From NCBI GenBank assembly GCA_021832345.1, contig JAKBKY010000001.1, positions 458,385 to 522,384 on the forward strand: DNA of 64,000 bases, in the 5' to 3' direction. Below the pieces are notes generated by a model that had not been told where the DNA came from, made no database searches, and worked only from the letters and a program-made list of their open reading frames with translations. The translations under genes were made by a program, and so were the position numbers. Source of the DNA: a bacterium (GTDB taxonomy: Bacteria; Vulcanimicrobiota; Vulcanimicrobiia; Vulcanimicrobiales; Vulcanimicrobiaceae). Positions 1-8,956 of the stretch are shown here, one piece after another (positions within the stretch are counted from its first letter, which is position 1; every line of letters begins with the position of its first letter).

Positions 1-84
1 CCGACAAACGTCGGGAACCCAGACGATCGAGGGCCCTCACGTTGGCTTAATCTACGGCCCATCCTGCGGGGTTCATCCACGGAC

Positions 85-261
85 TTATGCACTTGTCCAC
101 AACTCGGGGAGGACGATTTTTCGGCACTTTCCGGGGCATTGGGAAAGCGTGAAACAACGGGGCAATGCAACGTGAAACGCCCATGCAGCGACCCGTTCCA
201 GGCCGATACGGCAGGGGTGGAGCAGGCTGTTTTCCACAGGGCTATCCACAGGTGTGGAAAG
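85..261. other. DnaA-box-like cluster, candidate oriC segment
   Basis: The non-coding region before rpmH holds several 9-mers close to the DnaA box TTATNCACA: TTATGCACT at 85-93, TTGTCCACA at 93-101, TTTTCCACA at 230-238, CTATCCACA at 242-250, and TGTGGAAAG (reverse orientation) at 253-261. Two abut and three lie within 32 bases. In many bacteria the dnaA-rpmH intergenic region is oriC, and rpmH-rnpA follow directly here. dnaA itself would lie left of the window and is not seen. No AT-rich unwinding element is obvious in this GC-rich sequence. The rest of 1-445 shows no convincing gene. Confidence 0.55.
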
Positions 262-445
262 GCTCGCCCAAAAGGGGCCGTTGGCCGCCCGCAGGTTAAG
301 AGCCTTAAGAAACGGCCGGCCATCGAGCGGTAGGCGGCCGGTGCAGATACTCCTGGTTGACGCCCGGGCCAAGGCCTGACTATACTATGAGGCTGTGCGC
401 CGCCGGTTCCCGGCGGCCTCTCTTCCTACGGAGCATATCAACGCC

Positions 446-580
446 ATGAAGCGGACGTATCAGCCGCATAACCGCCGTCGCAAGCGGGTGCACGGCTTTC
501 GAGAGCGCATGAGTACTAAGAATGGACGCCGCGTCATCGCGCGCCGTCGTAAGAAGGGGCGTCATCGCCTGAGCGTCTGA
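446..580 (+). CDS. rpmH: 50S ribosomal protein L34
   Basis: A 44-residue, very basic protein that starts [18 protein letters not shown], the family signature, and continues into the conserved [19 protein letters not shown] region. L34 is a structural protein of the large ribosomal subunit. I place the start at the internal ATG because the upstream in-frame extension is not part of the family. The stop codon TGA overlaps the ATG of rnpA in an ATGA-type arrangement, so the two are probably co-translated, as in most bacteria near oriC. Confidence 0.97.
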   Translation: MKRTYQPHNRRRKRVHGFRERMSTKNGRRVIARRRKKGRHRLSV

Positions 581-897
581 TGCGCTGCTATGCCAGCCTG
601 CGTCGAACGCATGAGTTCTCGGCCCTTCGCCGGCGGGGGCGGCGCATCGCGACGCCGGCGTTGACGGTCTTCCGCATGGCTGCCCGCCAAGAGGATCGTC
701 GTGCCGTGGTCGGGATAACGGTCAGCAAAGCGGTCGGGAACGCCGTCGTCCGGAATACCGTCCGCCGCCGCGTCTCGGCGATTCTGCGGCAGTCGTTGGC
801 GCAGCGGCGCTTGCGCCTGCTGGTCGTCGCTTCGCCGGCGGCCGCCCGTACGCCGTACGCCGAGCTGGCAGAGCAGCTCCTGGGGACTCTCGGGTGA
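580..897 (+). CDS. rnpA: Ribonuclease P protein component
   Basis: A 105-residue basic protein, the usual size for RnpA, which helps the RNase P RNA cleave the 5' leader from pre-tRNAs. The family motif is visible as [15 protein letters not shown] around residues 54-68, preceded by the [12 protein letters not shown] strand-helix segment. It overlaps rpmH by one base and its last bases overlap the GTG of yidD (GTGA). The RNase P RNA gene is not in the window. Confidence 0.95.
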   Translation: MRCYASLRRTHEFSALRRRGRRIATPALTVFRMAARQEDRRAVVGITVSKAVGNAVVRNTVRRRVSAILRQSLAQRRLRLLVVASPAAARTPYAELAEQLLGTLG

Positions 898-1112
898 ACC
901 CGGTGCGCGCTCTTGCGATCCTGAGCCTGCAGGGCTATCGCTTGCTGATCTCGCCGCTGTTGCCGCCGGCTTGCCGGTTCTATCCTAGCTGCTCGCAGTA
1001 CGCAATCGAGGCGATCCGGAGACGAGGCCTTCTGCGCGGAGGCTGGCTGGCGCTCGCGCGGGTCGCCCGTTGTCACCCGTGGAACCCGGGCGGCGTCGAC
1101 CCGGTCCCTTAA
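894..1112 (+). CDS. yidD: Membrane protein insertion efficiency factor YidD
   Basis: A 72-residue protein with the YidD hallmark [15 protein letters not shown] (roughly residues 27-41), including the conserved cysteines, and a C-terminal [13 protein letters not shown]. YidD is a small membrane-associated protein that assists YidC-dependent insertion of inner-membrane proteins. It starts with GTG overlapping the rnpA stop and lies directly before yidC, the standard order. Confidence 0.93.
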   Translation: MNPVRALAILSLQGYRLLISPLLPPACRFYPSCSQYAIEAIRRRGLLRGGWLALARVARCHPWNPGGVDPVP

Positions 1113-1142
1113 CCAGCTCGGCACCCCACCGAAAGGCCGTTC

Positions 1143-2018
1143 GTGCAACTCTTCCTCGCCACGTCGTGGCTCGACCCGATCGTCAACGCTCTCGCCTCGG
1201 TCGTCAACACGATCAATATCCCGGTTCACAACCTCGGCGTGAGCCTGATCATCCTTGCCGTGTTGATCCGCCTGGCGTTTTGGCCGCTGAACACCAAGCA
1301 GTTCCGTGCGATGATCGGGATGCAGAAGCTGGCGCCGCGCATCAAGGCGCTCCAGGCCCGTTACAAGGACGATGCCAAGAAGCTCCAAGAGGAGACGATG
1401 GCGCTCTACCGCGAGTCGGGCGTCAATCCGCTGGCCGGCTGCTGGCCGATGCTCTTGCAGTATCCCGTGCTGATCAGCGTCTATTGGGTCGTTCAGAACC
1501 ACCGCGATCTCTACGCGCAGACGCACTTTTTGTGGATCGGCAGCGCGCTGTCGCGCCAGTTGCCCACGTTCTTCGGCGTAAAGCTTCTCGGCACGAGCCT
1601 GGCGCACTCCGATATCCCGTTGCTGCTCCTCTACATGCTCTCGATGTACATCAGCATGCGCTACACGACCATGCCGCCCACCGATCCCGCGCAGGCGCAG
1701 CAGATGAAGATCATGCAGATCCTCTCGCCGCTGATGCTCGGGTTCTTTGCGTTTCGCGCAGAGTGGCCCTCGGCGATGGTGCTCTATTGGTTTGCCGCCA
1801 ACGTGTTGATGATGGGGCAGCAACTGCTGCTCCTCAAGCGCTACCATGAACCGTTGGCCTTCATCGACAGTGAAGTCCCGATCACCGAGAGCGCTGCGCT
1901 CCCGGTCGTTGCAGCGCAGCCCAAAGGCAACAACCGCAGCAAGCTCGCAAGCCCAGGGGCAGCCAACGGTGCCGTCACGAAGCCCAAGAACAAGACAAAG
2001 AAAGGCGCGAAGAAGTAA
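1143..2018 (+). CDS. yidC: YidC/Oxa1-family membrane protein insertase
   Basis: A 291-residue membrane insertase with the core 5-TM Oxa1/YidC fold. The conserved RLAFWPLNTKQF segment containing the groove arginine follows the first transmembrane helix, then a cytoplasmic amphipathic loop, then the NPLAGCWPMLLQ motif. It lacks the large periplasmic P1 domain of proteobacterial YidC, so it is of the short type usual in Gram-positives. The C-terminal tail is lysine-rich (KPKNKTKKGAKK), typical of ribosome-binding tails. GTG start with a GAAAGG ribosome-binding site 8 bases upstream. Confidence 0.94.
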   Translation: MQLFLATSWLDPIVNALASVVNTINIPVHNLGVSLIILAVLIRLAFWPLNTKQFRAMIGMQKLAPRIKALQARYKDDAKKLQEETMALYRESGVNPLAGCWPMLLQYPVLISVYWVVQNHRDLYAQTHFLWIGSALSRQLPTFFGVKLLGTSLAHSDIPLLLLYMLSMYISMRYTTMPPTDPAQAQQMKIMQILSPLMLGFFAFRAEWPSAMVLYWFAANVLMMGQQLLLLKRYHEPLAFIDSEVPITESAALPVVAAQPKGNNRSKLASPGAANGAVTKPKNKTKKGAKK

Positions 2019-2019
2019 C

Positions 2020-2616
2020 GTGCTCTACGAAGACGACTACGAGTTTGAAGAACAGCCGGCCAACCTCAAAGACCGGGCCGTCCCCGGCGCCCCGCGACGG
2101 CCGGGAGGCCCACCGCGCCGGCCGCGCGCCGGCGGGCGTTCGACGCCGGGTTCGCGAGAGTTTCCCGACGATGCAAAGCCCGCACGCGATCTGCTGATCG
2201 ATATCCTTGCGCGAATGGGCATCGGCGGCACCCAGATCACCTACCTGGCACGCCCTGAGGGCGAGTATCTCGAAATCACCGGTCCCGACCTCGCAATGCT
2301 GATCGGCCGGCATGGCAATACCCTTGAGGCGCTCAACCTGATCTTCAACAACATGATCAACGTGGGCGTGCGCAGCAATCGACGCTACTATACGATCGAT
2401 GCCGAAGGCTACCGAGCGCGGCGTGCCGATCAGCTCAAAGAGGTGGCCTTCGCTGCGCTCGAGCAGGCGCAGCGCGAGAAAGCGCCGCAGAAGCTCGAAC
2501 CGATGCTGCCCTCGGAGCGCAAGATCGTGCATTTGGCACTTGCCGACAATCCGGCGGTCCGTACAGAATCCGAAGGTGAGGAACCCGAACGGCGCGTGGT
2601 GATCTTTCCGCGTTAG
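2020..2616 (+). CDS. khpB: Jag/KhpB RNA-binding protein (KH + R3H)
   Basis: A 198-residue protein. Residues 1-50 are a charged, proline/arginine-rich linker, followed by a type-II KH-like domain with the GxxG-type loop LIGRHGNTLEALN, then an R3H domain ending in the segment LPSERKIVHLALADNP. KhpB (Jag, EloR) binds RNA and has been linked to cell elongation and YidC-dependent processes. I choose the GTG two bases after the yidC stop; the upstream in-frame extension overlaps yidC and looks non-coding. The N-terminal Jag-N domain is absent. Confidence 0.88.
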   Translation: MLYEDDYEFEEQPANLKDRAVPGAPRRPGGPPRRPRAGGRSTPGSREFPDDAKPARDLLIDILARMGIGGTQITYLARPEGEYLEITGPDLAMLIGRHGNTLEALNLIFNNMINVGVRSNRRYYTIDAEGYRARRADQLKEVAFAALEQAQREKAPQKLEPMLPSERKIVHLALADNPAVRTESEGEEPERRVVIFPR

Positions 2617-2627
2617 CCGAGCAGACC

Positions 2628-3959
2628 ATCGTTGCGCTCGCGACGCCGCCGGGCAGCGGCGCGATCGCGATCGTACGATGCAGCGGCCCCGGCGTCGTGG
2701 CGTTGGCGGGGCGGATCCTGCGGACATCTCGGCCGCTGCGGCCGCACGTTGCCGCCTATGTCACGATCCTCGACGAGCAGGCGCGGCCGCTGGATCGCGG
2801 CATCGCGCTCTATGCCCGGGCGCCGCACTCCTACACGGGCGAAGATACCCTGGAGTGCCATATCCACGGCTCTCCGGTCATCGCGCGCGAACTCCTGCGC
2901 GCCATGATCGCCTGCGGCGCGCGCCTGGCAACGCCGGGCGAGTTTACGCGCCGCGCGTTCCTCAACGGCAAGATTGGGTTACATGAAGCCGATGCGGTGG
3001 CGCAGCTCATCGCGGCCGAAAGCCGTTCGGCCGCGCGAGCGGCGCTGGCCAACCTGGGCGGCGGCCTAACGAGCGAGGTAGCCGCGATCCGAACGGCGTT
3101 ACGACGGGCGCTGGAAGCGTTGGCAGCGTCGATCGACTACCCCGACGAGGTCCCCGAGCCCGATCGAGCGGCGCTGCTTGCGCAGCTCGCATCGGCCGCG
3201 CAACGTTTGGAGCGACTGCGGCAGGATGGCGAGGTGGGGCGCCTGATGCGCGAAGGCGTCGGGGTTGCTATCGTCGGCCCGCCGAATGCCGGGAAGTCCT
3301 CGTTGCTCAATGCGCTGCTGGGCGAGGAGCGGGCACTGGTCAGCGATCTCCCGGGCACGACGCGCGATACCATCGAGGAGTCGATCGCGATCCTCGGCGT
3401 TGCCGTGCGGCTGATCGACACGGCCGGTATACGAACGCACGCGGACCGCGTGGAAGCGGCGGGAATCGAGCGGACGCGCCGTGCTTTGGAGAGCGCGCGT
3501 GTCGCGCTGATCGTCTTGGACGGCTCTGCGGCGATGGACGAGCAGGCCACCGGGCTCCTGGAGCAGACGGCGCAGCGGCCTCGCATCGTGTTCTGCAATA
3601 AGGCCGACCTGGGGGTCGATGGCGCCGCAGCGATCGCGGCGCTCGGGCCGCTGGTTGGGAGCGTCCATCAGCGGGCGAGCCTCGATGCGTTGCGAGCGGC
3701 GATCGCCGATGTCGGCTGGGGCGGTGGGGCGCCGGATCTGGAGCGGCCGCACCTGGCAAGCGCGGCTGAGTTTGCGGCCGTGAACGCCGGGCTGGAGTCG
3801 CTCGAGCGCGCGCGCATCACCCTGTTGCGCGGTGAGCCGGTCGACTTTGTCGCGGTCGAGCTGCAACGGTGTGTGGCGCAGCTTGGGAGCATGACCGGCG
3901 AGGCGGCCACCGAGGAACTCTTGGATGGAATCTTCGCCCGTTTCTGTATTGGAAAATGA
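2628..3959 (+). CDS. mnmE: tRNA modification GTPase MnmE
   Basis: MnmE works with MnmG to install the cmnm5 modification on U34 of certain tRNAs. Visible are the folate-binding N domain, the G1 motif GPPNAGKSSLLNALLG, the G3 region DTAGI, the NKAD G4 motif and the C-terminal FCIGK with the catalytic cysteine. The conserved N-terminus TIVALATPPGSGAIAIV is encoded in frame from 2625, but there is no ATG, GTG or TTG between the in-frame stop at 2577-2579 and a GTG at 2697, which would delete this conserved motif. I provisionally start at the ATC at 2628; ACG at 2589 after an AAGGTGAGG sequence is an alternative. A non-canonical start or a sequence error is implied. Confidence 0.9.
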   Translation: MVALATPPGSGAIAIVRCSGPGVVALAGRILRTSRPLRPHVAAYVTILDEQARPLDRGIALYARAPHSYTGEDTLECHIHGSPVIARELLRAMIACGARLATPGEFTRRAFLNGKIGLHEADAVAQLIAAESRSAARAALANLGGGLTSEVAAIRTALRRALEALAASIDYPDEVPEPDRAALLAQLASAAQRLERLRQDGEVGRLMREGVGVAIVGPPNAGKSSLLNALLGEERALVSDLPGTTRDTIEESIAILGVAVRLIDTAGIRTHADRVEAAGIERTRRALESARVALIVLDGSAAMDEQATGLLEQTAQRPRIVFCNKADLGVDGAAAIAALGPLVGSVHQRASLDALRAAIADVGWGGGAPDLERPHLASAAEFAAVNAGLESLERARITLLRGEPVDFVAVELQRCVAQLGSMTGEAATEELLDGIFARFCIGK

Positions 3960-4050
3960 AGCGAGGCAGGCGGTTTTTGCTCAGGCAGATGAAGCGAGAG
4001 GTGCATGCGCGAAGGGGCGCGAGAACCTTGTTGCTGGAAGGAGATTCCCC

Positions 4051-4593
4051 ATGCTCCATACCCTAGCGCGGAACTGGTGGGCCTTGCTGATCCGCGGAAT
4101 TGCGGCCTTGATCTTCGGCCTGTTGGCGCTGTTGTGGCCCGGCGTGACGATCTTTGCGATCATCATCGTCTTCGGTGCGTATGCCTTCGTCGACGGGGTG
4201 TTTGCCATCGCGGCTGCGATACGGGCCGCGGAGAGCCGTCAGCGGTGGTGGCCGTTCGTCATCGAAGGAATCATCGGTATCGTCATCGGCGTGATCACGT
4301 TCTTCGAACCGCATGTTACCGCGTTCGCGCTCTATATTACGATTGCGGCGTGGGCTTTTCTCACCGGAATATTCGAGATCATCGCCGCCGTGGAACTGCG
4401 TAAGGCGATTGCCAATGAGGTACTCTTGATTATCGGCGGGATCGCATCGATTCTCTTTGCCGTACTCATGATCGCTTTTCCGGCAGCCGGCGTCCTGGCG
4501 GTGGTATGGCTGATCGGCATCTACGCCGTCTTCTTTGGCATCCTCATGGTGGGTTTGAGTCTGCGCTTACGCAAGCACGCGCACAACGCTTAG
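4051..4593 (+). CDS. HdeD-family multi-pass membrane protein
   Basis: A 180-residue protein with about six hydrophobic helices in three pairs. It starts MLHTLARNWWALLIRGIAAL, matching the HdeD/DUF308 family (the 'acid-resistance membrane protein' family), which has three repeats of two helices. The start at 4051 follows a good GGAAGGAG ribosome-binding site. The family's biochemical role is unclear; in enteric bacteria a member is linked to acid resistance at high cell density. It sits between mnmE and mnmG and overlaps the end of a convergent gene by four bases. Confidence 0.8.
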   Translation: MLHTLARNWWALLIRGIAALIFGLLALLWPGVTIFAIIIVFGAYAFVDGVFAIAAAIRAAESRQRWWPFVIEGIIGIVIGVITFFEPHVTAFALYITIAAWAFLTGIFEIIAAVELRKAIANEVLLIIGGIASILFAVLMIAFPAAGVLAVVWLIGIYAVFFGILMVGLSLRLRKHAHNA

Positions 4594-4931
4594 CCGCCGG
4601 CTTGAGCGGGCGCACCACACGAATAATCGAGCGTCGTGCTGCAGGCGCGCAGGTTGTAGTGGCCACCGGCACGCAGGGTGACGTGAAAGCGCTGCGGCGG
4701 AACGTCCTTCGAGGAGAGCCGCAACGTGTAGCGCCCGGGTGCGAGGCCCGGTAAGGAGTAGCGCCCGGATGCGCCGGTGATCGCGCGCACGACGTGACCG
4801 TGGAAGTGCGTACGCACGCTCACTCCGGCGAGCGGCTGACCGGTGGTGTGGTCGGTGACGGTTCCGCTCAGGACGAGCAGCACCAGGCAGATGCCGCCGG
4901 CCAGAGAGTGCAACGTTCGCAGGAGAGACAT
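4590..4931 (-). CDS. Secreted carboxypeptidase-regulatory-like domain protein
   Basis: A 113-residue protein with an N-terminal hydrophobic signal (about residues 8-23), then one beta-sandwich domain of the carboxypeptidase-D regulatory-like type: SGTVTDHTTGQPLAGVSVRT followed by GRYSLPGLAPGRYTLRL. Such domains occur alone or fused to exported proteins and have no catalytic residues. The start is the ATG at 4931, because the longer upstream extension is unlike a signal peptide. Its stop overlaps the convergent HdeD-like gene. Function unknown; two cysteines in the tail could form a disulfide. Confidence 0.65.
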   Translation of the reverse strand: MSLLRTLHSLAGGICLVLLVLSGTVTDHTTGQPLAGVSVRTHFHGHVVRAITGASGRYSLPGLAPGRYTLRLSSKDVPPQRFHVTLRAGGHYNLRACSTTLDYSCGAPAQAGG

Positions 4932-5018
4932 GAGCGCTTCTTGGTGCGCGGCGCCTGTTGGGCCTGCCGGGCCCGTCAATATCTGCTGGTCGCGCGTTGC
5001 ACGTGGTAGGATACGCCG

Positions 5019-6908
5019 GTGAGTTTGCGCAGCGGGCAGGACGATGCGGCCGTCATCGTCGTGGGCGGCGGTCATGCCGGGATAGAAGCGGCGCTGGCGG
5101 CCGCTCGCCTGGGTGCGCCTGCGTTGCTCGTGACCGGAGATCCGGAGAAGATTTGCACGCTGCCGTGCAATCCGTCGATCGGCGGGAGTGCCAAGGGCCA
5201 GCTTGTTCGGGAGATCGATGCCTTGGGTGGTGAGATGGGGCGGCTGGCCGATCGCTGCAGCCTCCACGCTCGCTTCCTGAACGAAAGCAAAGGCCCGGCG
5301 GTGCGCGCGTTGCGCGCGCTCATGGACAAACCCGCGTATGCGGCTGCGGCGCTCGCGGTGTTGCGCGCTCAGCCGAACTTGCAGATCGTGACGGGCCTGG
5401 TCGAGGGGTTGCTGGTCGACGGCGGTCAGGTCCGCGGCGTCTGCTGCGCGGATGGCCGCTCGTACCGCGCGCGACGCGTGGTGCTCGCGACCGGAACGTT
5501 TCTGGGCGGCAAGACCTTTCGCGGCGAGGTGGTCACCGCAGAGGGGCGCTTCGGCGAAGCGCCCGCCATCGGACTGGCCGATGCGCTGCGGCGCGTGGGC
5601 TTTCCAACCGTGCGCTTAAAGACCGGCACCCCGCCGCGTATCGATAGAGAGAGCGTCGATCTTGCCGCCATGCTGGAGCAGCCGCCCTCGCCGGTTCCGC
5701 TGCGCTTCTCGTATGGCTCGCCGGCTCGCTTCGCGGGGCCGCAGCGCTCGTGCTACATCACGCAGACGGGTGAGCGCACGCATGCGCTGGTGCGTGACAA
5801 CCTCGCGCGCTCGCCGCTCTATGGCTTGGATTTGATTCGGGGCATCGGTCCGCGCTACTGCCCGTCGATCGAAGATAAGGTCAGCAAGTTCGCGCATAAC
5901 CCGTCGCACCAAATCTTCATCGAGCCGGAGGGCTGGGAAGAGCCCACGTTCTATGTCGGCGGTTTCTCGACGTCGTTGCCGGCGGAAGTGCAGGTGGAGA
6001 TGCTGCACACGTTGCCGGGACTCGAAACGTGTGTGATGCTCCGTGCCGGCTATGCCGTAGAGTACGATGCCGTCACGCCGCTCGAACTGCGGCCAACGCT
6101 TGAAACCAGACGCATCGCGGGCCTCTACCATTGCGGACAGCTCAACGGCACCTCCGGCTACGAAGAGGCTGCAGCACAGGGACTGATCGCCGGGATCAAC
6201 GCCGCGCGTGCGGCGATCGGCCGCCCCCCGCTGATGCTCGCGCGCAGCGATGCGTATATCGGCGTGCTCATCGACGATCTCGTGAGCAAAGGCATCGATG
6301 AACCGTACCGTTTGCTTACGTCGCGCGCCGAACATCGCGTGGTCTTACGCCACGACAACGCGGATCTGCGGTTAACGCCGATCGGCCGCGAGATCGGGCT
6401 TGTCGATGATGATGCGTGGGCGCAGTACGAAGAACGACGCGAACGGCTCGTGCGCGCGCTGCGTGACGCCGAGCGCACACGAATGACGCCGGGCACGCTT
6501 GGCGATGAACGCTTCGAGGCGGGGGCGACCGTGGCGGATGCGCTGCGTCGCCCGAGCCTTGGATTCGGCGCCGTTGCCGATCGCTTCGAGCCACGCTTGG
6601 AGCCGGATATCGGTGAACGCGTTGCCATCGAGATCAAGGTGGCCGGGTATGCGCGGCGGGAAGCCGATGCGATCGCAGCCGCTGCCAAACGCGAGGCGAT
6701 ACGCATCCCGGAGTCGTTCGACTATGCGGCCATCGTGGCGCTTTCGCGGGAAGCGCGCGAGAAGCTGAGGGCGCAGCAGCCGGCGAGCTTGGGCGCGGCC
6801 GCGCGCATCCCCGGCGTGTCGCCGGCGGATGTCGCGATTCTGGGGCTCTACGTGCAGCGCCGGCGTGACGGCGCCGCGCCGAGACCCTTGGCGAACGTTT
6901 CACCGTGA
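5019..6908 (+). CDS. mnmG: tRNA uridine-5-carboxymethylaminomethyl(34) synthesis enzyme MnmG
   Basis: A 629-residue FAD protein, full length for MnmG (GidA). The Rossmann [17 protein letters not shown] near the N-terminus binds FAD, followed by the family signatures CNPSIGG and GTFLGG. The C-terminal helical domain binds tRNA and MnmE. MnmG forms a heterotetramer with MnmE, encoded about 1 kb upstream here with two unrelated genes inserted between. GTG start; the stop overlaps the GTG of rsmG in a GTGA arrangement, indicating coupling. Confidence 0.96.
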   Translation: MSLRSGQDDAAVIVVGGGHAGIEAALAAARLGAPALLVTGDPEKICTLPCNPSIGGSAKGQLVREIDALGGEMGRLADRCSLHARFLNESKGPAVRALRALMDKPAYAAAALAVLRAQPNLQIVTGLVEGLLVDGGQVRGVCCADGRSYRARRVVLATGTFLGGKTFRGEVVTAEGRFGEAPAIGLADALRRVGFPTVRLKTGTPPRIDRESVDLAAMLEQPPSPVPLRFSYGSPARFAGPQRSCYITQTGERTHALVRDNLARSPLYGLDLIRGIGPRYCPSIEDKVSKFAHNPSHQIFIEPEGWEEPTFYVGGFSTSLPAEVQVEMLHTLPGLETCVMLRAGYAVEYDAVTPLELRPTLETRRIAGLYHCGQLNGTSGYEEAAAQGLIAGINAARAAIGRPPLMLARSDAYIGVLIDDLVSKGIDEPYRLLTSRAEHRVVLRHDNADLRLTPIGREIGLVDDDAWAQYEERRERLVRALRDAERTRMTPGTLGDERFEAGATVADALRRPSLGFGAVADRFEPRLEPDIGERVAIEIKVAGYARREADAIAAAAKREAIRIPESFDYAAIVALSREAREKLRAQQPASLGAAARIPGVSPADVAILGLYVQRRRDGAAPRPLANVSP

Positions 6909-7630
6909 GTGTGCTGGCGCCGGCGCTTGCGCAAGAGCGCGAGGCACTGCAACGGGGACTCGTCGAGGCGGGCGTCAGCGCGGGCCTGGCCGATAGGACG
7001 GCGCAGTATGGAGCGCTGCTGCTGGCGACCAATCGGCGCGTCAACCTGACGGGCGCTAAGAGCGCTATCGAGCTGCTTCCACATCTGCTGGAGAGCCTGG
7101 CGCTGGCACCGGAGGTCGCCTCCGATCACGTCGATGTCGGTTCCGGGGGCGGGCTGCCGGCGATCCCCCTGGCCCTTGCCGGCGGCCGGGTGACGATGAT
7201 CGAGGCGACCGCGAAGAAGGTTGCCGTCCTGCGCGCCCTACTGGAAGAGCTCGGGATCGCGGGCGAGGTCATCCTCGGGCGCGCCGAGCTCCTCGGGCAC
7301 GACCCGGAGCTCCGTGGCCGCTTCGGCTCCGGCACGGCGCGCGCCGTGGCAGTCGCCCCGGCGGTGGCCGAACTGGTGCTGCCGTTGCTGGCGGTCGGCG
7401 GGGTGGCGATTCTGCAGCGAGGCGCCATCGGCGACGACGAGCGGCGTGCGCTCGCCGATGCGGCGTTGGTGCTGGGCAGCCGGATCGAGGCGGAGCGTCC
7501 GGGGCCCGGGCAGTGCCGCATCTTCCTGGTGCGCAAGCTGCACCCGACCGGCGCGAGGTTTCCGCGTCGCATTGGGGTGCCGGCAAAGCGACCCCTCTGC
7601 ATGGAACCGGAGGCGCGACTGCGCCCCTAA
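6905..7630 (+). CDS. rsmG: 16S rRNA (guanine527-N7)-methyltransferase
   Basis: A 241-residue SAM-dependent methyltransferase. The family features are the NLTG segment near residue 46, the SAM-binding loop [15 protein letters not shown], and the following [20 protein letters not shown] helix. RsmG methylates G527 of 16S rRNA. The C-terminus is about 25 residues longer than usual and rich in Arg/Pro. It is translationally coupled to mnmG and converges on the amidotransferase-type gene downstream, their stop codons overlapping. Confidence 0.93.
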   Translation: MSVLAPALAQEREALQRGLVEAGVSAGLADRTAQYGALLLATNRRVNLTGAKSAIELLPHLLESLALAPEVASDHVDVGSGGGLPAIPLALAGGRVTMIEATAKKVAVLRALLEELGIAGEVILGRAELLGHDPELRGRFGSGTARAVAVAPAVAELVLPLLAVGGVAILQRGAIGDDERRALADAALVLGSRIEAERPGPGQCRIFLVRKLHPTGARFPRRIGVPAKRPLCMEPEARLRP

Positions 7631-8349
7631 CCGCCCGTGTGCGCTGCACTCGCCTCCAAGAAGGCGCGGAAGATGCCGCCGCCGAGCGGCGTTTCGGGAT
7701 TCCACCGTTCTCGGCTCGGGTAGCGCTCAGGGTGCCACTGGACGGCGAGCAGCCACGGCTTGCCGCCGGTATCGCGCCATTCATAGGCTTCGAGGCAGCC
7801 GTCGGGAGCGAAGGCGCTCGCGGCAAACGGAGGCGCGAGCGCGTCGACGGCCTGGTGATGAGCGGAGTTCACCTGGGCGCCCGTCTCGGCCAGTTCGTGC
7901 AGGAGCGATCCGGCCACGATCTCGACCCGATGGTAGCGATCGGCTCCGGCATCCGAGGCGTGCGCCGCAGCCGTGTCGAGGTTCGGGATCAACGTGCCGC
8001 CGTGGTAGACGTTGAGCAACTGGGCTCCGCGACAGATCGCAAGGGTCGGCAGCGGGTGCGATGCGAGTGCATCGAGGATCGCCCATTCGTCGCGGTCGCG
8101 CCCGGGGTCGATGTCGCGGCAGCGGGGCGCCGCATCGGCCCGGCCATAGCGCTCCGGCGCGACATCTCCGCCGCCGGTCAGAACGAGTCCGTCGAGGTGC
8201 GCGAGCGCCGCTGCGTCACACGGCGTATCGGGGGCGCCGAGCCAGACGGCCTCAAGCGGTAGCTCCAGATATCGCGCCGCGTGGGCGAGCGCGCGCGGAT
8301 AGTTTTCATAGGAGGCGGAGCGAGGGTGGTAGCTGATACCGATGCGCAT
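7627..8349 (-). CDS. Gamma-glutamyl-gamma-aminobutyrate hydrolase-like (peptidase C26)
   Basis: A 240-residue class-I glutamine-amidotransferase-like hydrolase. It begins MRIGISYHPRS, has the LVLTGGGDVAPERYG loop, the nucleophile elbow in TLAICRGAQLLNVYHGG (Cys in CRG), and the catalytic His in AVQWHPE. This is the PuuD/peptidase C26 family, which removes gamma-glutamyl groups, for example in putrescine degradation. No other polyamine genes are nearby, so the substrate is unknown. I take the ATG at 8349; upstream in-frame sequence is not family-like. Confidence 0.85.
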   Translation of the reverse strand: MRIGISYHPRSASYENYPRALAHAARYLELPLEAVWLGAPDTPCDAAALAHLDGLVLTGGGDVAPERYGRADAAPRCRDIDPGRDRDEWAILDALASHPLPTLAICRGAQLLNVYHGGTLIPNLDTAAAHASDAGADRYHRVEIVAGSLLHELAETGAQVNSAHHQAVDALAPPFAASAFAPDGCLEAYEWRDTGGKPWLLAVQWHPERYPSRERWNPETPLGGGIFRAFLEASAAHTGG

Positions 8350-8468
8350 GCGGCCGCTTTCGCCCTTCGGCACGGCGTTCCGGCCGCGCTTCGCAGAATG
8401 TGGGCGGCGCTTGCAGACGCGTGCGTACGCAGCGTTCGTCGCGCGTATCCGCAGCGCCGAAAGCGTTG

Positions 8469-8819
8469 TTAGAGAGGTTCCGGGTCTTCCACGAAGACAC
8501 CGATATGGCGGCCGTTCGGGCCGTGGAGCGGTACGACGCTGGCGCGAATCCCGTCGGCGTGCACGATCCCTTCCTCCGCCTGGCGTCCGTGGCTCCATGA
8601 TGCCGTCAAGGCGCGCACCGCGCGATCCAGCGCGGCCGGCAGCGATTCGCAGCACGTCTCCGAGCCGAAGAAGACGTTGAGCGGGTCGTTCGGGGAAGAA
8701 GCGCAGGCCAACACGACCCGATAGCCCTCATCCAGCACGTAGCAACGCGGGGTCGTCGGCCTCTCTTTGTGATAGGCATGGGGCGGCAGGGCAGCGGAAG
8801 CGATGGGAAGCGTGTGCAT
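8469..8819 (-). CDS. Small PAS-like sensory protein
   Basis: A 116-residue soluble protein. Residues from CYVLDEGYRVVLACASSPND to GPNGRHIGVFVEDPEPL have the strand/helix order and the closing 'I-G-V-F-V-E-D' strand of a PAS-like domain, but identity is weak and I rely on pattern only. The start is the ATG at 8819, because a GGAGG sequence lies eight bases before it and would be inside the coding sequence if the ATG at 8834 were used. It is divergent from the large LuxR-type regulator, with which it may share control. Confidence 0.5.
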   Translation of the reverse strand: MHTLPIASAALPPHAYHKERPTTPRCYVLDEGYRVVLACASSPNDPLNVFFGSETCCESLPAALDRAVRALTASWSHGRQAEEGIVHADGIRASVVPLHGPNGRHIGVFVEDPEPL

Positions 8820-8844
8820 ACGAGCATCCTCCATACCGCCATGC

Positions 8845-8903
8845 TACCTAGGCCGGGCCTGCCGCCACATCCGGGGGGATACGTAACTTTTACGTCCTAG
8901 GTA
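8845..8903. promoter_or_regulatory. Divergent intergenic region with two dyads
   Basis: The 137-base gap between the PAS-like gene and the LuxR-type gene contains TACCTAGG (8845-8852) and its reverse complement CCTAGGTA (8896-8903), and a short inverted repeat ACGTAA-CTT-TTACGT (8881-8895). Such dyads between divergent genes are candidate operator sites. No strong -35/-10 pair was identified. Assignment to a specific regulator is inference. Confidence 0.35.
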
Positions 8904-8956
8904 CTGGTGGCCGCAGACTGAAAGGAGTTGAGGCGACAGCGTAGGAGGTGGTACGG

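Noticed and set aside
588-1847. 419-aa open frame on the minus strand opposite rnpA, yidD and yidC
   Set aside because: It is antisense to three certain genes, is dominated by Arg/His/Asp low-complexity sequence and has no family motif; an artefact of high GC.
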